From Actinernus sp. WN-2022 (taxonomy: Eukaryota; Cnidaria; Anthozoa; Actiniaria; Actinernidae): a DNA stretch of 64,000 nt. Location: assembly GCA_030867875.1 (NCBI GenBank), contig JAOWCC010000577.1, positions 92,175,740-92,239,739 of the forward strand, written 5' to 3'. Shown here piece after piece: positions 1 through 9,678 of this stretch. The notes beneath the pieces were generated by a model. It did not search any database. It saw only the letters and a list, made by a program, of their open reading frames with translations, and was not told the origin of the DNA. Both the position numbers and the translations under genes were made by a program. Each line of letters starts with the position of its first letter. Within the stretch, counting starts at the first letter, position 1.

Positions 1-51
1 CGTCTTCGGTACAGTTGGGAAGTACACGTATTCTGACGTGTTCGGATACGT

Positions 52-822
52 ATGATGCGCCTTAGCTTGCCCCGCAGGCATATCTATTCTGTTCGTCTCC
101 ACAGGAAACCCAAAACCGAGGAATATATTGTTATAGTGTACGGGTACTGTGTGTCATATCATGTGATCGTACTGTGTTGCCTGATACAAGGAGGCCCGAT
201 CTTAGTGAAAGGTTCCGGTTTCCGCCGCGGCGCTCTGGGTCCCCAAGGGTACAAATTGCCATTAAGAATAAGAAAAAATGATGAGGAAGATGAAGAAAAT
301 AGTGATGAAGATTCTACCCACCTTCTTCATACTGAAGACATGGCAAGTGTTGTCAAGCAAGCTTCAAACTTCACCTGTTTGAAAAAGCATCTTGAAAAAC
401 TAAATATTGAAAGCGCTCTCTCTTTATGCTATAGCCTTGTACAACTTAAAAATGTACTGTACTTGTTATCTTCCAAGGAATACACATTGAACAATAGTAA
501 CAGAAATCGAAGGAACATCGACACATTTTTGAGCTTAAACAATATGCAACGTGTTAAAGTTCTTGGAAATGGAAATTGCTTTTTTGTAGCTTTGGCTACT
601 GTGATACAGCAACAGTTACTAGATGGTTCTTTGAGTGCTGAGGCAAGAAGTCATATCCAAAGTTTAGGAATTATTGGGGAAACTCAAACAGAGTTAGTTG
701 TCTGGGATGTTGCCCTCTTCAACTGCGTCAACAGTTTCAATTATCATATTTCACGTCACTGCAAGTCCCAGCTAGTGCTGAACGTTTTCACCAACATTTT
801 GAAATATTTGAGAACACTTTAA
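52..822 (+). CDS. OTU-like protein fragment, uncertain
   Basis: An open frame of 256 codons. Residues about 163-256 resemble the start of an OTU cysteine-protease-like domain: VLGNGNCFFVALA around residues 170-182 matches the OTU pattern of an acidic residue followed by G-N-C, with the candidate nucleophile at Cys176. The usual Asp before GNC is replaced by Asn (GNGNC), and no clear C-terminal catalytic His segment follows before the stop. Residues about 85-105 are acidic and low in complexity. The first 70 residues look unlike a globular protein and may be intron or upstream repeat, so the true start is unknown. It could be one exon of a larger host gene or a remnant of a repeated OTU-containing family. 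No neighbour helps to assign a role. Confidence 0.35.
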   Translation: MMRLSLPRRHIYSVRLHRKPKTEEYIVIVYGYCVSYHVIVLCCLIQGGPILVKGSGFRRGALGPQGYKLPLRIRKNDEEDEENSDEDSTHLLHTEDMASVVKQASNFTCLKKHLEKLNIESALSLCYSLVQLKNVLYLLSSKEYTLNNSNRNRRNIDTFLSLNNMQRVKVLGNGNCFFVALATVIQQQLLDGSLSAEARSHIQSLGIIGETQTELVVWDVALFNCVNSFNYHISRHCKSQLVLNVFTNILKYLRTL

Positions 823-1866
823 TTTTGGAGATTTTTTATGGTTGACTTCAGTATATTATATAGCCTATCTTGCAGCTTGAAATAATCCCTCATTATTACC
901 TTTGGCTCTATGAAGGATTATTTGCTGGTTGCAACACCAGCTATATAAAAATTAAATCTAATTTATCTAATCATGGCAACTAAGTTCTACATATTTCAGA
1001 GACATGCATCTGACCCTCTAGATAAAATGCATTGCATTTGAAAATATTTCAGTTCGAATATTCTGATTTTAGCCCTTTTGATACAGTAATAATGCATATA
1101 AACCTAAAACTATGTTGTGTGAATCCAGAGAATATCCATCCACTTGCCCCATGACCCCAACATCCCCCACCCCTCCAGATTTTCTAACTGAGTCTTCAAG
1201 TTATAAGATTTATATGGGAAATAGGGTCCATAAGCCTGGAAAATAAAACAAAGTGGACCCCTTCAGGGATGCAGAATTTTTTATCACTTATTGGGATGGT
1301 GATGATATTTACTGGAAATCACACATTACAGAAAAAATATTTATAAAATATATTATTTAGAAATGTTATTAATGTTTCAGTCTCATTTAGTACACAATAT
1401 TTTACTGGAAAAAAAACCTTTCCATTAAATGTTGCCCTAAATTAAAAAATGACCACGCTCGAGAGTTAAATCCTTAAAAGAGCTGCTACCCATGAATAAG
1501 TATGACTTTCATGCCAATTTGGCACTTAATTGAAGCACCTCAGGTTTAATTGTTCGAGGAGATTTATAGACTTAAGAAAGAGTATGTGCTACATATCAAT
1601 CAAAGGCAGCCTTGTAAATCCATATTCTCCTTTATTTGAGTGCCTTTTTTTTACCTCAAAGTACATAATACATTTTATGATGTGTTTCTTCAAGTAACTA
1701 AGTTTAATAGACTAATATAGTCCAATGTAAAGGTTATGTGATTCCAGAAAATATCAATTACCCCATCCCCCATGGGGATTTGACCAATGACTACCACCCC
1801 TCAGGAATGATCAAATTCAAAATATAGTTATTGGTATGGAAAATAGGGTTCATACCCCCTGGAAAA
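823..1866. other. AT-rich non-coding stretch
   Basis: No coding signal recognised. Two diverged copies of one segment are visible, about 1110-1250 and 1737-1863. Both run from a 'tccagaRaatat' start through a C-rich stretch to 'ggaaatagggt(c/t)cata...ctggaaaat', so an old duplicated repeat is present. Confidence 0.5.
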
Positions 1867-1875
1867 TTAGCCAAA

Positions 1876-2160
1876 TTGACTGGCCCCACTGAACCACTGA
1901 ACCAAGTGAACCAAGTGAACCATTGTACCAAGTGAACCACTGAACCAAGTGGACCAAGTGAACCACTGAACCAAGTGAATCAAGTGAACCACTGAGCCAA
2001 CTGAACCAACTGAACCAAGTGAACCAACGGCTGAACCAAGTGAACTACTGAACCAACTGAACCGCTTAACCAAGTGAACCACTGAACCAACTGAACCTGG
2101 TGAACCAAGTGAACCACTGAACCAAGTGAACCACTGAACCAAGTGAACCTGGTGATTACC
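1876..2160. repeat. Minisatellite (GAACCAAGT/GAACCACT units)
   Basis: Imperfect tandem array alternating 9-bp units of the form gaaccaagt and gaaccactg, with variants (ggaccaagt, gaaccaact, gaacctggt). Because the unit is a multiple of three, it creates long low-complexity open frames on the minus strand that are not genes. Confidence 0.9.
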
Positions 2161-2329
2161 AAGGCAAAAGAGCCAACAACCAAGCAAACCAGTAGAACTA
2201 ATTGAACTAACCGAACTAGGAGAGAATTTCAAAAGGGCATAGAAGATGATGTAAGACAAGATGCTAATGGTTTGCTAATGGTTTTATGACGTCAGCTGTG
2301 GTTATTACACCGGAGATCAGCCGACAATT

Positions 2330-3690
2330 CAAAGTGTGAACGAAGTCCTGAATGAATACCAGAATTTAGCGAATGAAAGAGAACGACTAAAAGGATTCAA
2401 GATAACTCTTACTGAGAAGAAGGAAACTCTAAGGAAGCTGGATGATGCTATTCTAGCCTAAGTCGAAGATGCAAACATCAACACGGAGATATTCGAGGCC
2501 AGCGAATTTGGTGAGTCCATAACACGAAGCCTTGTTAAGATTGATTTTGCTTTGAATCGGTGTGGGAATGCTTCCAAACGCAAATACTGCAAATAGTACC
2601 ATGAATACGACTAGTCAGCAAAGCGAAGGTATGCAGGTTCATTCAAAACCGAAGGCAAGATTACCAAAATTGACATTAAAGGAGTTTTCGGGTAAATCAA
2701 CTGAATGGCAGCCATTTTGGGACAGTTTCTCAGCAGCGGTGCACGAAAATGCCGACGTGTCAAAGGTCGACAAGTTTAATTATTTGAAAAGCCTGTTGAA
2801 ATTAAAGGTCCAGCTGCATCGGCGATTGAAGGATTCGCACTTACTGCGGAAAATTATGATGCTGCACTCGAATTGTTAAAGGTTAGATTTGCAAAACCCC
2901 AAATTATTGTGTCAAGTCATATGGAGGCTCTGTTAACGAATCAAGAAGCAGTGGTGAATGTGGCAGATATTGTAAAGATTCGTCAGTTGTACGACACAGT
3001 TGAAACCCATCTTAGAAGCTTACAGAATCTTGGTATTTCATCAGAATCTTATGGTAGCCTGTTAGTCCCAGTCATTTTGGCAAAAATACCTGAAGAAATG
3101 AGGTTACTGATCAGCAGGAAATTTGAGAAAGATAAGTGGAATGTCAGTGAAGTGTTATCAGCACTCAAGGTCGAATTAGAAGCAAGAGAAAGATGTGCAT
3201 TCATGAGCACACCCTCATCTGCCTCTTCAAAAGGAGATGGCATGCGAAATAAGGGAAAATCTCCAACTACAGCATCCAATTTGTTTACTGGCAAGGGAAA
3301 CCAATCCGGTCCTCATTGTAGCTTTTGTAATCAACAACATGCATCAGTTAAATGCAGTATGGTTACTGATGTGGCAGCCCGGAGAACAATTCTAAGAAAA
3401 AAGGGCAAGTGTTTTTCATGTCTGAGGTCTGGGCATATTGTGAAGAATTGTAAATCAAAGTTTACATGCTTCAAATGTGGTGAACGACATCATATGGCCT
3501 TGTGTGAAAGGGATAAGCAAGGTGGCAATAGTGTAGCTGAGGATCACAAGGAGGAACCATCAAAGGATGTAGAGCCAACATCCACAATGTGTATTAATGG
3601 TAACACATCTGTTCTTCTGCAGACTGTACAAGCCTTGGTTGGTAAACCTGGTAGCCCACAGAAAAAGTTAAGACCAGAATTATGTTTGAT
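2330..3690 (+). pseudogene. gag: BEL/Pao Gag, frameshifted
   Basis: The Gag-like frame starts near 2330 with a coiled, charged segment (ERERLKGFKITLTEKKETLR), and a TAA interrupts it near 2460. The DUF1759-type Pao Gag core follows (KLTLKEFSGKSTEWQPFWDS, about 2670-2730). A frameshift near 2800-2870 moves the frame to 2873. Three CCHC-like zinc knuckles follow at about 3320-3510: CSFCNQQHASVKC, CFSCLRSGHIVKNC and CFKCGERHHMALC. Gag of this family packages element RNA in cytoplasmic particles and the knuckles bind nucleic acid. The stop plus the frameshift make it non-functional. Confidence 0.8.
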
Positions 3691-3692
3691 TC

Positions 3693-5069
3693 TTGTATGT
3701 CACACATCAACTGAGCAGCATGCTGAAATTGCCTTTAATTGGCTCCAATAACTTGTTAATCAAAACATTTGGTGACGAATCACCAAGATTAAGATCATGC
3801 GATCTGGTTCAGTTGTCCATAACAAGCGTTGATGGAATGGAACTTTATCTAAATGCCTATGGTGTACCCACTATTTGTAGCCCTCTCAGTAACCAATCAG
3901 TAGATCTAGCAGTGCACAAGTACCCTTACCTACAAGGTATAGATTTGGCTGATGTACGTGAGTCAGGTGAAGTTCAAGTTGATGTATTGATAGGAGCAGA
4001 TTACTACTGGAACTTTATCACTAGTGTAGCCAGAAGGGGTGAGGGTCAGGGTCCAGTTGCTATACTTTCCAGGCTTGGCTGCATGGGTACTGTCAGGCCC
4101 AGTTATTGTGAACTGTCAGAACAAACCAGAATGCTCGGTTACTTGTAACCTGAATTCAACTCATGTGCTAAAGGTTGAGGCTTCGCTAGTGAAATTGGAT
4201 GATAAAATGGTTGAAATCAGGGAACAGCTGACCAAATTCTGGGATTTAGAGACACTGGGCATTCGTAAGGATGAAACCTCCGTCTATGATAAGTTCACCC
4301 AAGAAGTGCAGTTTGATGGGAAGAGGTATGAGGCAAAGCTTCCATTCAAGGAAGATCACCCAATACTGGCTGATAATCATTCAGCTTGTGTGAAGAGATT
4401 AGGGTCATTGCTCCACCGCCTCCAGACTAAACCAGATATCCTTCAGGAATACAATAAGATCATTAAGGATCAGCTTAATGCAGGAATTGTAGAGTATGTG
4501 CAAGAGGAGGAATCACCTCCAGTGGAAAATATCCAGTATTTACCCCACAGAGAAGTAGTACGTATGGATAAGGACACAACTAAGGTTAGAGTTGTTTACG
4601 ATGCATCAGCTAGAAGTGCTGGTCCTAGCCTGAATGACTGCCTGTATGCAGGACCTTCACTTACCCTCTTGATATTTGATATTCTGATTCGCTTTCGAAT
4701 GAACAATGTAGCAGTGGTCGCAGACATAGAGAAGGCATTTTTGAACATTTCAGTTGCACCAGAACATCTTAATTACTTACGTTTCCTGTGGGTGGATGAT
4801 CCTTTCAGTGAAAGTCCAAGGATCGAATCAATGCGATTCGCTCGTGTTGTTTTAGGTGTTACGTCCACATGAGTCATTATGCAGCAACTGATCCAGAGTT
4901 TGTGATGGAAGTATTGAGATCTCTCTATGTTGACGATTATGTATCCGGTTCAAGCAGTACATCTTCTACATTTGAACTGTCCAAGAAAGTAAAGTTGCGC
5001 CTTGCTGAAGGTGGACAGTGGATCAGTAATTCAGAAGAGCTGATGAAAATGATGCAGAATAGCCCATAG
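3693..5069 (+). pseudogene. pol: BEL/Pao protease and reverse transcriptase, broken
   Basis: The DUF1758-like aspartic protease region ends with QVDVLIGADYYW at about 3980-4013. The frame then shifts into the reverse transcriptase, which starts near 4150. RT landmarks are KVRVVYDASARSAGPSLNDCL (conserved BEL RT start), a DIEKAFLNI palm segment with the first catalytic Asp near 4730, and the YVDD catalytic box near 4930. Between the two palm motifs, at about 4863, the frame changes and the segment that normally joins them is shortened, which implies an internal deletion. The RT made copies of element RNA when alive; this copy cannot. Confidence 0.8.
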
Positions 5070-5794
5070 TTTCCAGAATGCACACCCAGTCAAAGTCAGC
5101 AAGGTCTTATTGCTGAAGAAGATCAAGGATATACCCAATCTGTGTTGTCACAGGGAAGTGGAACAAGTCCAAGAGTATTGGGACAGATATGGGATAATCG
5201 CAGTGATGAATTGAAGTTTGATTTTTCAAGAGTTCTGGCAGATGCTGAAGTAGAAGCTCTCACAAAATGAGTTGTTCTAAGTGTCACAGGAAGATTCTTT
5301 GACCCATTGGGTCTTATATCTCCAATTGTTTTATTGTTCAAGTTGCTGTTCCAAAGGTTGTGCAAGAAGAGTATGGACTGGGACAGTCAACTAGATGAGA
5401 CCCTGTGTATTGAGTGGAGATCAATGATCAGTGAGCTAAAGGAAGTCAGAAGCATCCCCCTTGACAGGTGTTATTGATGATATCAAGTTGATTGAGCTAC
5501 ACGTGTTTCGTGATGCATCAGAAACTGCGTATGGATCGTGCGTTTACCTGCGTCGTAAGCATAGCTCTGGTGTTCACTGTAACTTGATTGCATCGAAGAC
5601 AAGAGTATCGCCAATGTCGAAGCAAACAGTTCTTCGTCTTGAATTACTCTCCTGTCTGGTGTCAGTGAAGCTGGCTCAGAGTGTAATGAAGGCACTCGAA
5701 GATGGATTGGAGATCGGTTCTGTGTTCTACTGGTCAGATTCCACAGTTGCTTTGAGCTGGGGTCAGAGGTATCACCAAGGAGTACAAGCAGTTC
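5070..5794 (+). pseudogene. pol: BEL/Pao RT connection and RNase H region
   Basis: After a frame break at 5070 the RT connection continues as a degenerate segment. RTFDPLG-type Pao sequence is recognisable at 5285-5320 (RFFDPLGLISPIVLLFK). The RNase H domain begins near 5490 (IELHVFRDASETAYGSCVYL) with its first acidic residue, and further on FYWSDSTVALSW (about 5730-5760) carries the later catalytic Asp. A further frameshift lies near 5790-5815, where the reading passes to the frame starting at 5795. Confidence 0.75.
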
Positions 5795-7006
5795 GTGCAG
5801 AACAGAGTGATTGAGATCAGAAAGCTTGCACCAATTGAATCATGGAGATATTGTCCCACTCAGGAAAATCCAGCTGACATTGCGTCTCGAGGAGCGACGG
5901 CAGCAGAATTAGTGGCCAACGAGAAATGGTGGCATGGTCCAAGCTTCCTACTAGAACCTGAGGAAGGGTGGCCAAACCAGCCCTTAACTGTTCCGACTGA
6001 TGAAGTTAATCGACAGCTTAAGTCTGAACAACTGTATGTTGATGTAAACGTCTCAGCTATCAGTGCTACCACCAAGCAAGAGTCAAATCTGGAAGAGGTG
6101 GTAAGGGCGACAAGCTTCAGCAGCCTAATAACTCTTTTGAGGGTTACTGCTTTTGTGTTACGCTTCATACACAACCTGAGACACCGTCTGAAGAAATCCA
6201 ACCCAAGGAAGGGCGAACTCACTACGGAAGAAGTATGTGCAGCAGAACGAGTGTGGATAAAGCACCTACTAGCTCCAATGTCGAGAAAGGAGAAGTTTAA
6301 CCAGGTGGAACTGTCACTGAGATTGTTCAAGGATGCGCATGGAGTCCTACGTTGTCATGGTCGAATTGATAATGCACCCTTGCCTTACGATTCGAAGTTT
6401 CCAGTACTTCTCCCTGGGGAACATAACTTCACGCGCTTGGTCATCTTGCAGTACCACAAGGATGTTATGCATGACGGAGTTCGAGAGACATTAACGCACC
6501 TACGATCAAGATTTTGGGTTTGCAAGGGGAGACAAGCTGTGAAACGGATCCTATCTAGCTGCACCGTTTGCAAGAAGTTGGAGGGGAAGTTTTATGGAAC
6601 GCCTATAGCTCCTCCGCTACCGGACTTTCGTTTAAGCGATGACTTCGCTTTCACCAATACTGGAGTGGACTATGCAGGCCCATTGTTCGTGAAGGACATT
6701 TACTCTCAAACAGGCGATATGCATAAGGTGTTATTGTGTTGTATATCTGTGCGAGCAGTAGAGCAGTACACCTTGACTTGGCTCCAGATGCTAGTTCCAG
6801 TGCATTTATTAGGAGTTTAAGACGCTTCGTTGGCCGACGAGGAGTTCCAGCGTTCGTGCTGTCTGACAACGGCAAAACGTTCAAGAGTGCCGAGGTACAA
6901 GAATACATGACGACAAGAGGTATTAAATGGCGGTATAATGTAGAGAGTTCTCCGTGGTGGGGCGGTTTTTTTGAGCGCTTAGTAAGGTCCGTTAAGAGAT
7001 GTCTGA
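5795..7006 (+). pseudogene. pol: BEL/Pao integrase, N-terminal and core part
   Basis: The end of RNase H (PADIASRGATAAELV) is followed by an integrase with an HHCC zinc domain: HKDVMHDG and CTVCKKLEG, about 6455-6585. The catalytic core begins at GVDYAGPLFV near 6660. A frameshift near 6750 passes to the frame that carries VLSDNGKTFKSAEV (second Asp, about 6860) and SPWWGGFFERLVRSVK (Glu, about 6950-6990). The frame then runs into the Polinton at 7007; the continuation is at 22524. The integrase inserts element cDNA into the host genome. Confidence 0.85.
7002..7006 (+). repeat. Polinton target-site duplication, left copy
   Basis: TCTGA here and at 22524-22528. The BEL reading frame around the site (a Leu-Lys-Lys segment) is contiguous when one copy is counted, which supports a duplication at insertion. 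Confidence 0.8.
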
Positions 7007-7235
7007 AGTAGTATAGTCGGAGTCAAAATTATACCACTTTTTCTTGCACAACAAAACTCAAAAAGTGAATTCAGAAATTCACTTTTGAGTTTTCTTGCAC
7101 AACAAAAAAGTGGTATAATTTTGACTCCGACTATACTACTGGGTACTAAGGGTCATTCAAAGTGTCACTAGACCTTCTTACACATAAAAATCCAAACTTG
7201 AGTATCTGTTAGAGACATGATTATTATACTGTATA
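7007..7235 (+). repeat. Polinton left TIR with terminal palindrome
   Basis: Matches 22290-22523 in inverted orientation with few differences. The outer 134 bp (7007-7140) is itself a near palindrome: AGTAGTATAGTCGGAGTC at the tip reappears inverted at 7123-7140, and an inner arm (AACTCAAAAAGTGAATT / AATTCACTTTTGAGTT) pairs around the centre. Two direct copies of TCTTGCACAACAAAA break the pairing. Confidence 0.9.
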
Positions 7236-7240
7236 TCGAT
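7183..7240 (+). promoter_or_regulatory. Shared upstream module, copy 1 (before F-box gene)
   Basis: Contains CCAAACTTGAGTATCTGTTA followed by an ATGATTATTATACTGTATAT stretch. It ends about 10 bp before the start codon at 7251. Similar modules occur at 7961-8020, 22218-22267 (minus) and 22289-22352 (minus). Confidence 0.6.
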
Positions 7241-7250
7241 ATCTTTCACT

Positions 7251-7949
7251 ATGGATAATATATCGTACCTCCCTCTAGAAATCTTGACTAAGATCGTAGA
7301 GCATGCAGGTCCTACGTCATTCGCAAGCATCTCAAGGACATCGAAACACCTAAACGGTGCCGCATCTCTTGCGCGCTACGAAAACGTAGATCAAGAGTTC
7401 CGCACGCGAGTTCTCACTTTCGGTCTTAGGTCTACTCACGACGACGACGATCGAAACAAAATGGCTAAGACTTTCGGCATTTCCGCAAGCTACATCGACA
7501 ATGGCTTTCCTCTCATCTACGCCAGTGAACATGGTAATCTTAACGTCATTAAGTGGCTCCTCAAGAACTTACGGTTCGATGGAACGGATGGACAAATTGA
7601 CCACATTCTATGTGCTGCCTGTAAGGATGGTCGTCTTGATATCGCTAAGTGGCTCACTAAGCACTTCCAGTTCACCAAAGAGGATAAAGCCGTCGCGTTC
7701 ACTATACTAGATGCCAGTATGAATGGTCATCTTAACGTCATTAAGTGGCTCATTCAATGTTTTAAGATAACCATAGAGTATGAATACGTTCATCATGCTC
7801 TACTATGTGCTTGTAGCAATGATCATCTTGATACCGCTAGGTGGCTCGTTAAGTGGCTCATTAAGAATTCCCATCTCCCCCTAGAGGCCGAAAATAACCT
7901 ACTAAATTACTATGTGAATGCTTATGCTGCCATACAGGAATCCGATTGA
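7251..7949 (+). CDS. F-box/ankyrin-repeat protein
   Basis: A 232-aa protein with an F-box-like start (LPLEILTKIVEHAGPTSFASISRTSKHLN, within residues 6-38) and at least three ankyrin-like units of the GHLNVIKWL / GRLDIAKWL / DHLDTARWL type between about residues 85 and 215. F-box proteins recruit substrates to SCF ubiquitin ligases; ankyrin repeats give the binding surface. This is inferred from the family, not shown. The pairing and the degenerate repeat style recall proteins of large DNA viruses. It is the first gene inside the left TIR and carries the shared upstream module. In a Polinton it is an accessory gene, perhaps acting on host defence or cell-cycle proteins. The ATG at 7251 is the first after the module. 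Confidence 0.8.
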   Translation: MDNISYLPLEILTKIVEHAGPTSFASISRTSKHLNGAASLARYENVDQEFRTRVLTFGLRSTHDDDDRNKMAKTFGISASYIDNGFPLIYASEHGNLNVIKWLLKNLRFDGTDGQIDHILCAACKDGRLDIAKWLTKHFQFTKEDKAVAFTILDASMNGHLNVIKWLIQCFKITIEYEYVHHALLCACSNDHLDTARWLVKWLIKNSHLPLEAENNLLNYYVNAYAAIQESD

Positions 7950-7960
7950 ATCCAACTGCA

Positions 7961-8020
7961 CCTAAAAAATCCAAAACTTGAGTATCTGTTAAAGGAATGA
8001 TTATTATACTGTATATTACC
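7961..8020 (+). promoter_or_regulatory. Shared upstream module, copy 2 (before Cys-rich gene)
   Basis: AAAACTTGAGTATCTGTTAA and the following ATGATTATTATACTGTATAT are almost identical to copy 1. It sits between the F-box gene and the gene starting at 8108, about 90 bp upstream of that start. Confidence 0.6.
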
Positions 8021-8107
8021 ACCAAATGGTATTAGTATATATTCTTTATTCCACAATACTAGCTTACGTTGTCATCTTAGTACGCATTAACACCATACAG
8101 ATCGAAC

Positions 8108-8578
8108 ATGTCGAAGAAGAACTCAAATGTAGACGACGCCGCAATACCTGAGACGACTTGTGATTGGTTGATGAGAGGGAAGGATACGAAATGTCCAAAG
8201 AGGATTTCGAAGACAACGAAGTTCTGTTCCCAGCACAACTGCCAAATCGCAAAAGGCTGTGCCCCATATGTACCATGCTCGAAGTGCGGTAAAGGATGTC
8301 GTACTGATTACGGGCTTTGCTCAAGATGCGACCGTCTCGCCATCAAGATGAAGTGTCCCGGTGTCTATGTAAAACGCGCTAAGAAGTCCAGCAAGACGCT
8401 AGAGGATCCAAGAAAGGAGGAACTTGCAGAGCCAAACGTGGTGGAACCGGAGGAGCCTGCTGAGGTAGCATTGACCACGGAACCAAGAGTGGTGGAACCA
8501 GAGGAAGGTCTCGGAGAGTCTCTCAACCGTGCGCTCAACGAGGTGTTGGCTGCCTTGAGGAGCGAGAAGGACGATTAG
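8108..8578 (+). CDS. Cys-rich zinc-finger-like protein, unknown
   Basis: A 156-aa protein. Residues 18-83 hold twelve Cys: an N-terminal cluster C18-x10-C29-x10-C40-x2-His-x-C45 and a second one (C57-x2-C60-x3-C64-x6-C71-x2-C74) that looks like a treble-clef or ribbon metal site. The tail from about residue 95 is rich in Glu and Pro with a repeated VVEPEE unit, and it ends in a short amphipathic helix. I do not recognise a family. The position behind a shared upstream module next to the F-box gene suggests expression together with it; a nucleic-acid or protein-binding role is only a guess. An A/T-flanked hairpin follows 12 bp after the stop. Confidence 0.7.
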   Translation: MSKKNSNVDDAAIPETTCDWLMRGKDTKCPKRISKTTKFCSQHNCQIAKGCAPYVPCSKCGKGCRTDYGLCSRCDRLAIKMKCPGVYVKRAKKSSKTLEDPRKEELAEPNVVEPEEPAEVALTTEPRVVEPEEGLGESLNRALNEVLAALRSEKDD

Positions 8579-8587
8579 GAATAGCCA

Positions 8588-8656
8588 CGAAAAAAAAAAA
8601 AAAGAATGAAGAAAGTCGTTGTGACCCTCTTCATTCTTTTATTCTTTTTTTTTTTT
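8588..8656 (+). terminator. A/T-flanked hairpin 1
   Basis: A-run, then AAAAGAATGAAG (8600-8611), a 17-nt loop, the exact complement CTTCATTCTTTT (8629-8640), and a T-run to about 8656. It lies between the stop at 8578 and the start at 8689. It resembles a transcript-end palindrome; function is inferred. Confidence 0.6.
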
Positions 8657-8688
8657 CTATTAAACACATAAACATCTATAGTTGTATC

Positions 8689-9627
8689 ATGGACGAGCTA
8701 GTCAGATTGTTTGGTCCTGGAATTCGTAGAAGCCTGAATATCAAACCACAAGTGGAACATATTAACACCAGTGAAACATGTTCTGATTGTCTCTGCCCCT
8801 TTGAAATACAAGGAACGGAATTCGTGTGTCCCACATGTGGTCTTGTTTCCGAGGTTGAACCATGTGAAGAAACGAAGGTCGAAATCATTACTACTCGACT
8901 GCGTATAGTAGGTCCGGACGGATTTCAGTATCAAAGTGATCTAGACCGCGCAAAACCAAAGCAAAGTGATGACACGGAACTGCAACGACGAACGCTCCTA
9001 CAAGAACTACGAGCATACAACACTATTTACAAACAAAGTTATGACCTATCGTTCCCTATGAACACGTTAGAAATCGTAGCCGACGCATTTATCCAAGTAA
9101 TGAAAGTTCATCCCAAGCGTAGCGATGCTAAGAGACATATTCTAGCTTCTCTACTCTACCATGCATGCATACAATGTGGATTCGTCCGATCTAAAGGTGA
9201 GGTTGCTCGCTTCATGCAACTAAGCAACAAAGGCATCCATAGAGGAGAGGTCTTTATACGTGCTCTGTGTGACGACGATGAGATCGATGTAGACTTGGAT
9301 GCCGAGCGCATAGTTCCTCACATTGCAACGACTTTCCTTAAACTCGATCCTCAAGGAGTACTTATAGACGCTCAACAAATAGTCCACGAGGTTGTTACTA
9401 TGGCAATAGAAAACAATGTAGGCAGATCGGTAATTAAGACGAAAGTTGTTGGAGCAAGTTACGAGGTGCTACGTCGTTTAGGATCGTCTATGTCTCTTAA
9501 CGAGGTCGTTAAACGATGTGACGTATTTGGAAATTCAGTCAAGCGTTTTGTCAAGAAGTTGTCTTCTTACCATTCCCACTTCGAACCAATCTACACTAAG
9601 CATGGGATAACTAGCAGTAGGACTTAG
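8689..9627 (+). CDS. Zinc-ribbon, cyclin-fold transcription factor (TFIIB/VLTF3-like)
   Basis: A 312-aa protein. A zinc ribbon at residues 31-50 (C31-x2-C34 and CPTCG with C47-x2-C50) is followed by a linker with GPDGFQYQSDLDR and then an all-helical C-terminal half. SDAKRHILASLLYHACIQCG, then SKGEVARFMQLSNKGIHRGEV (about residues 145-185), looks like a TFIIB cyclin repeat. A second similar helical unit ends near residue 300. Zinc-ribbon plus cyclin folds are shared by TFIIB and by poxvirus VLTF3-type late factors, which load RNA polymerase at promoters. Here the likely job is transcription of the element's own genes. The call is from motif and fold pattern; a structure prediction would separate TFIIB from VLTF3. 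It starts 33 bp after hairpin 1. Confidence 0.65.
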   Translation: MDELVRLFGPGIRRSLNIKPQVEHINTSETCSDCLCPFEIQGTEFVCPTCGLVSEVEPCEETKVEIITTRLRIVGPDGFQYQSDLDRAKPKQSDDTELQRRTLLQELRAYNTIYKQSYDLSFPMNTLEIVADAFIQVMKVHPKRSDAKRHILASLLYHACIQCGFVRSKGEVARFMQLSNKGIHRGEVFIRALCDDDEIDVDLDAERIVPHIATTFLKLDPQGVLIDAQQIVHEVVTMAIENNVGRSVIKTKVVGASYEVLRRLGSSMSLNEVVKRCDVFGNSVKRFVKKLSSYHSHFEPIYTKHGITSSRT

Positions 9628-9651
9628 CGAAGTGGAAGTGAGAGCCATGTT

Positions 9652-9671
9652 CGTTTCTTTCATAGGAAACG
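9652..9671. terminator. Small hairpin between convergent genes
   Basis: CGTTTC and GAAACG separated by 8 nt, in the 51-bp gap between the convergent stops at 9627 and 9679. A shared 3'-end signal is possible but the stem is short. Confidence 0.3.
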
Positions 9672-9678
9672 GCGATTC

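Noticed and set aside
1867..2259. Long minus-strand open frame with VQWFTWFSGSLGS repeats
   Set aside because: Product of the 9-bp minisatellite, low complexity, no domain.
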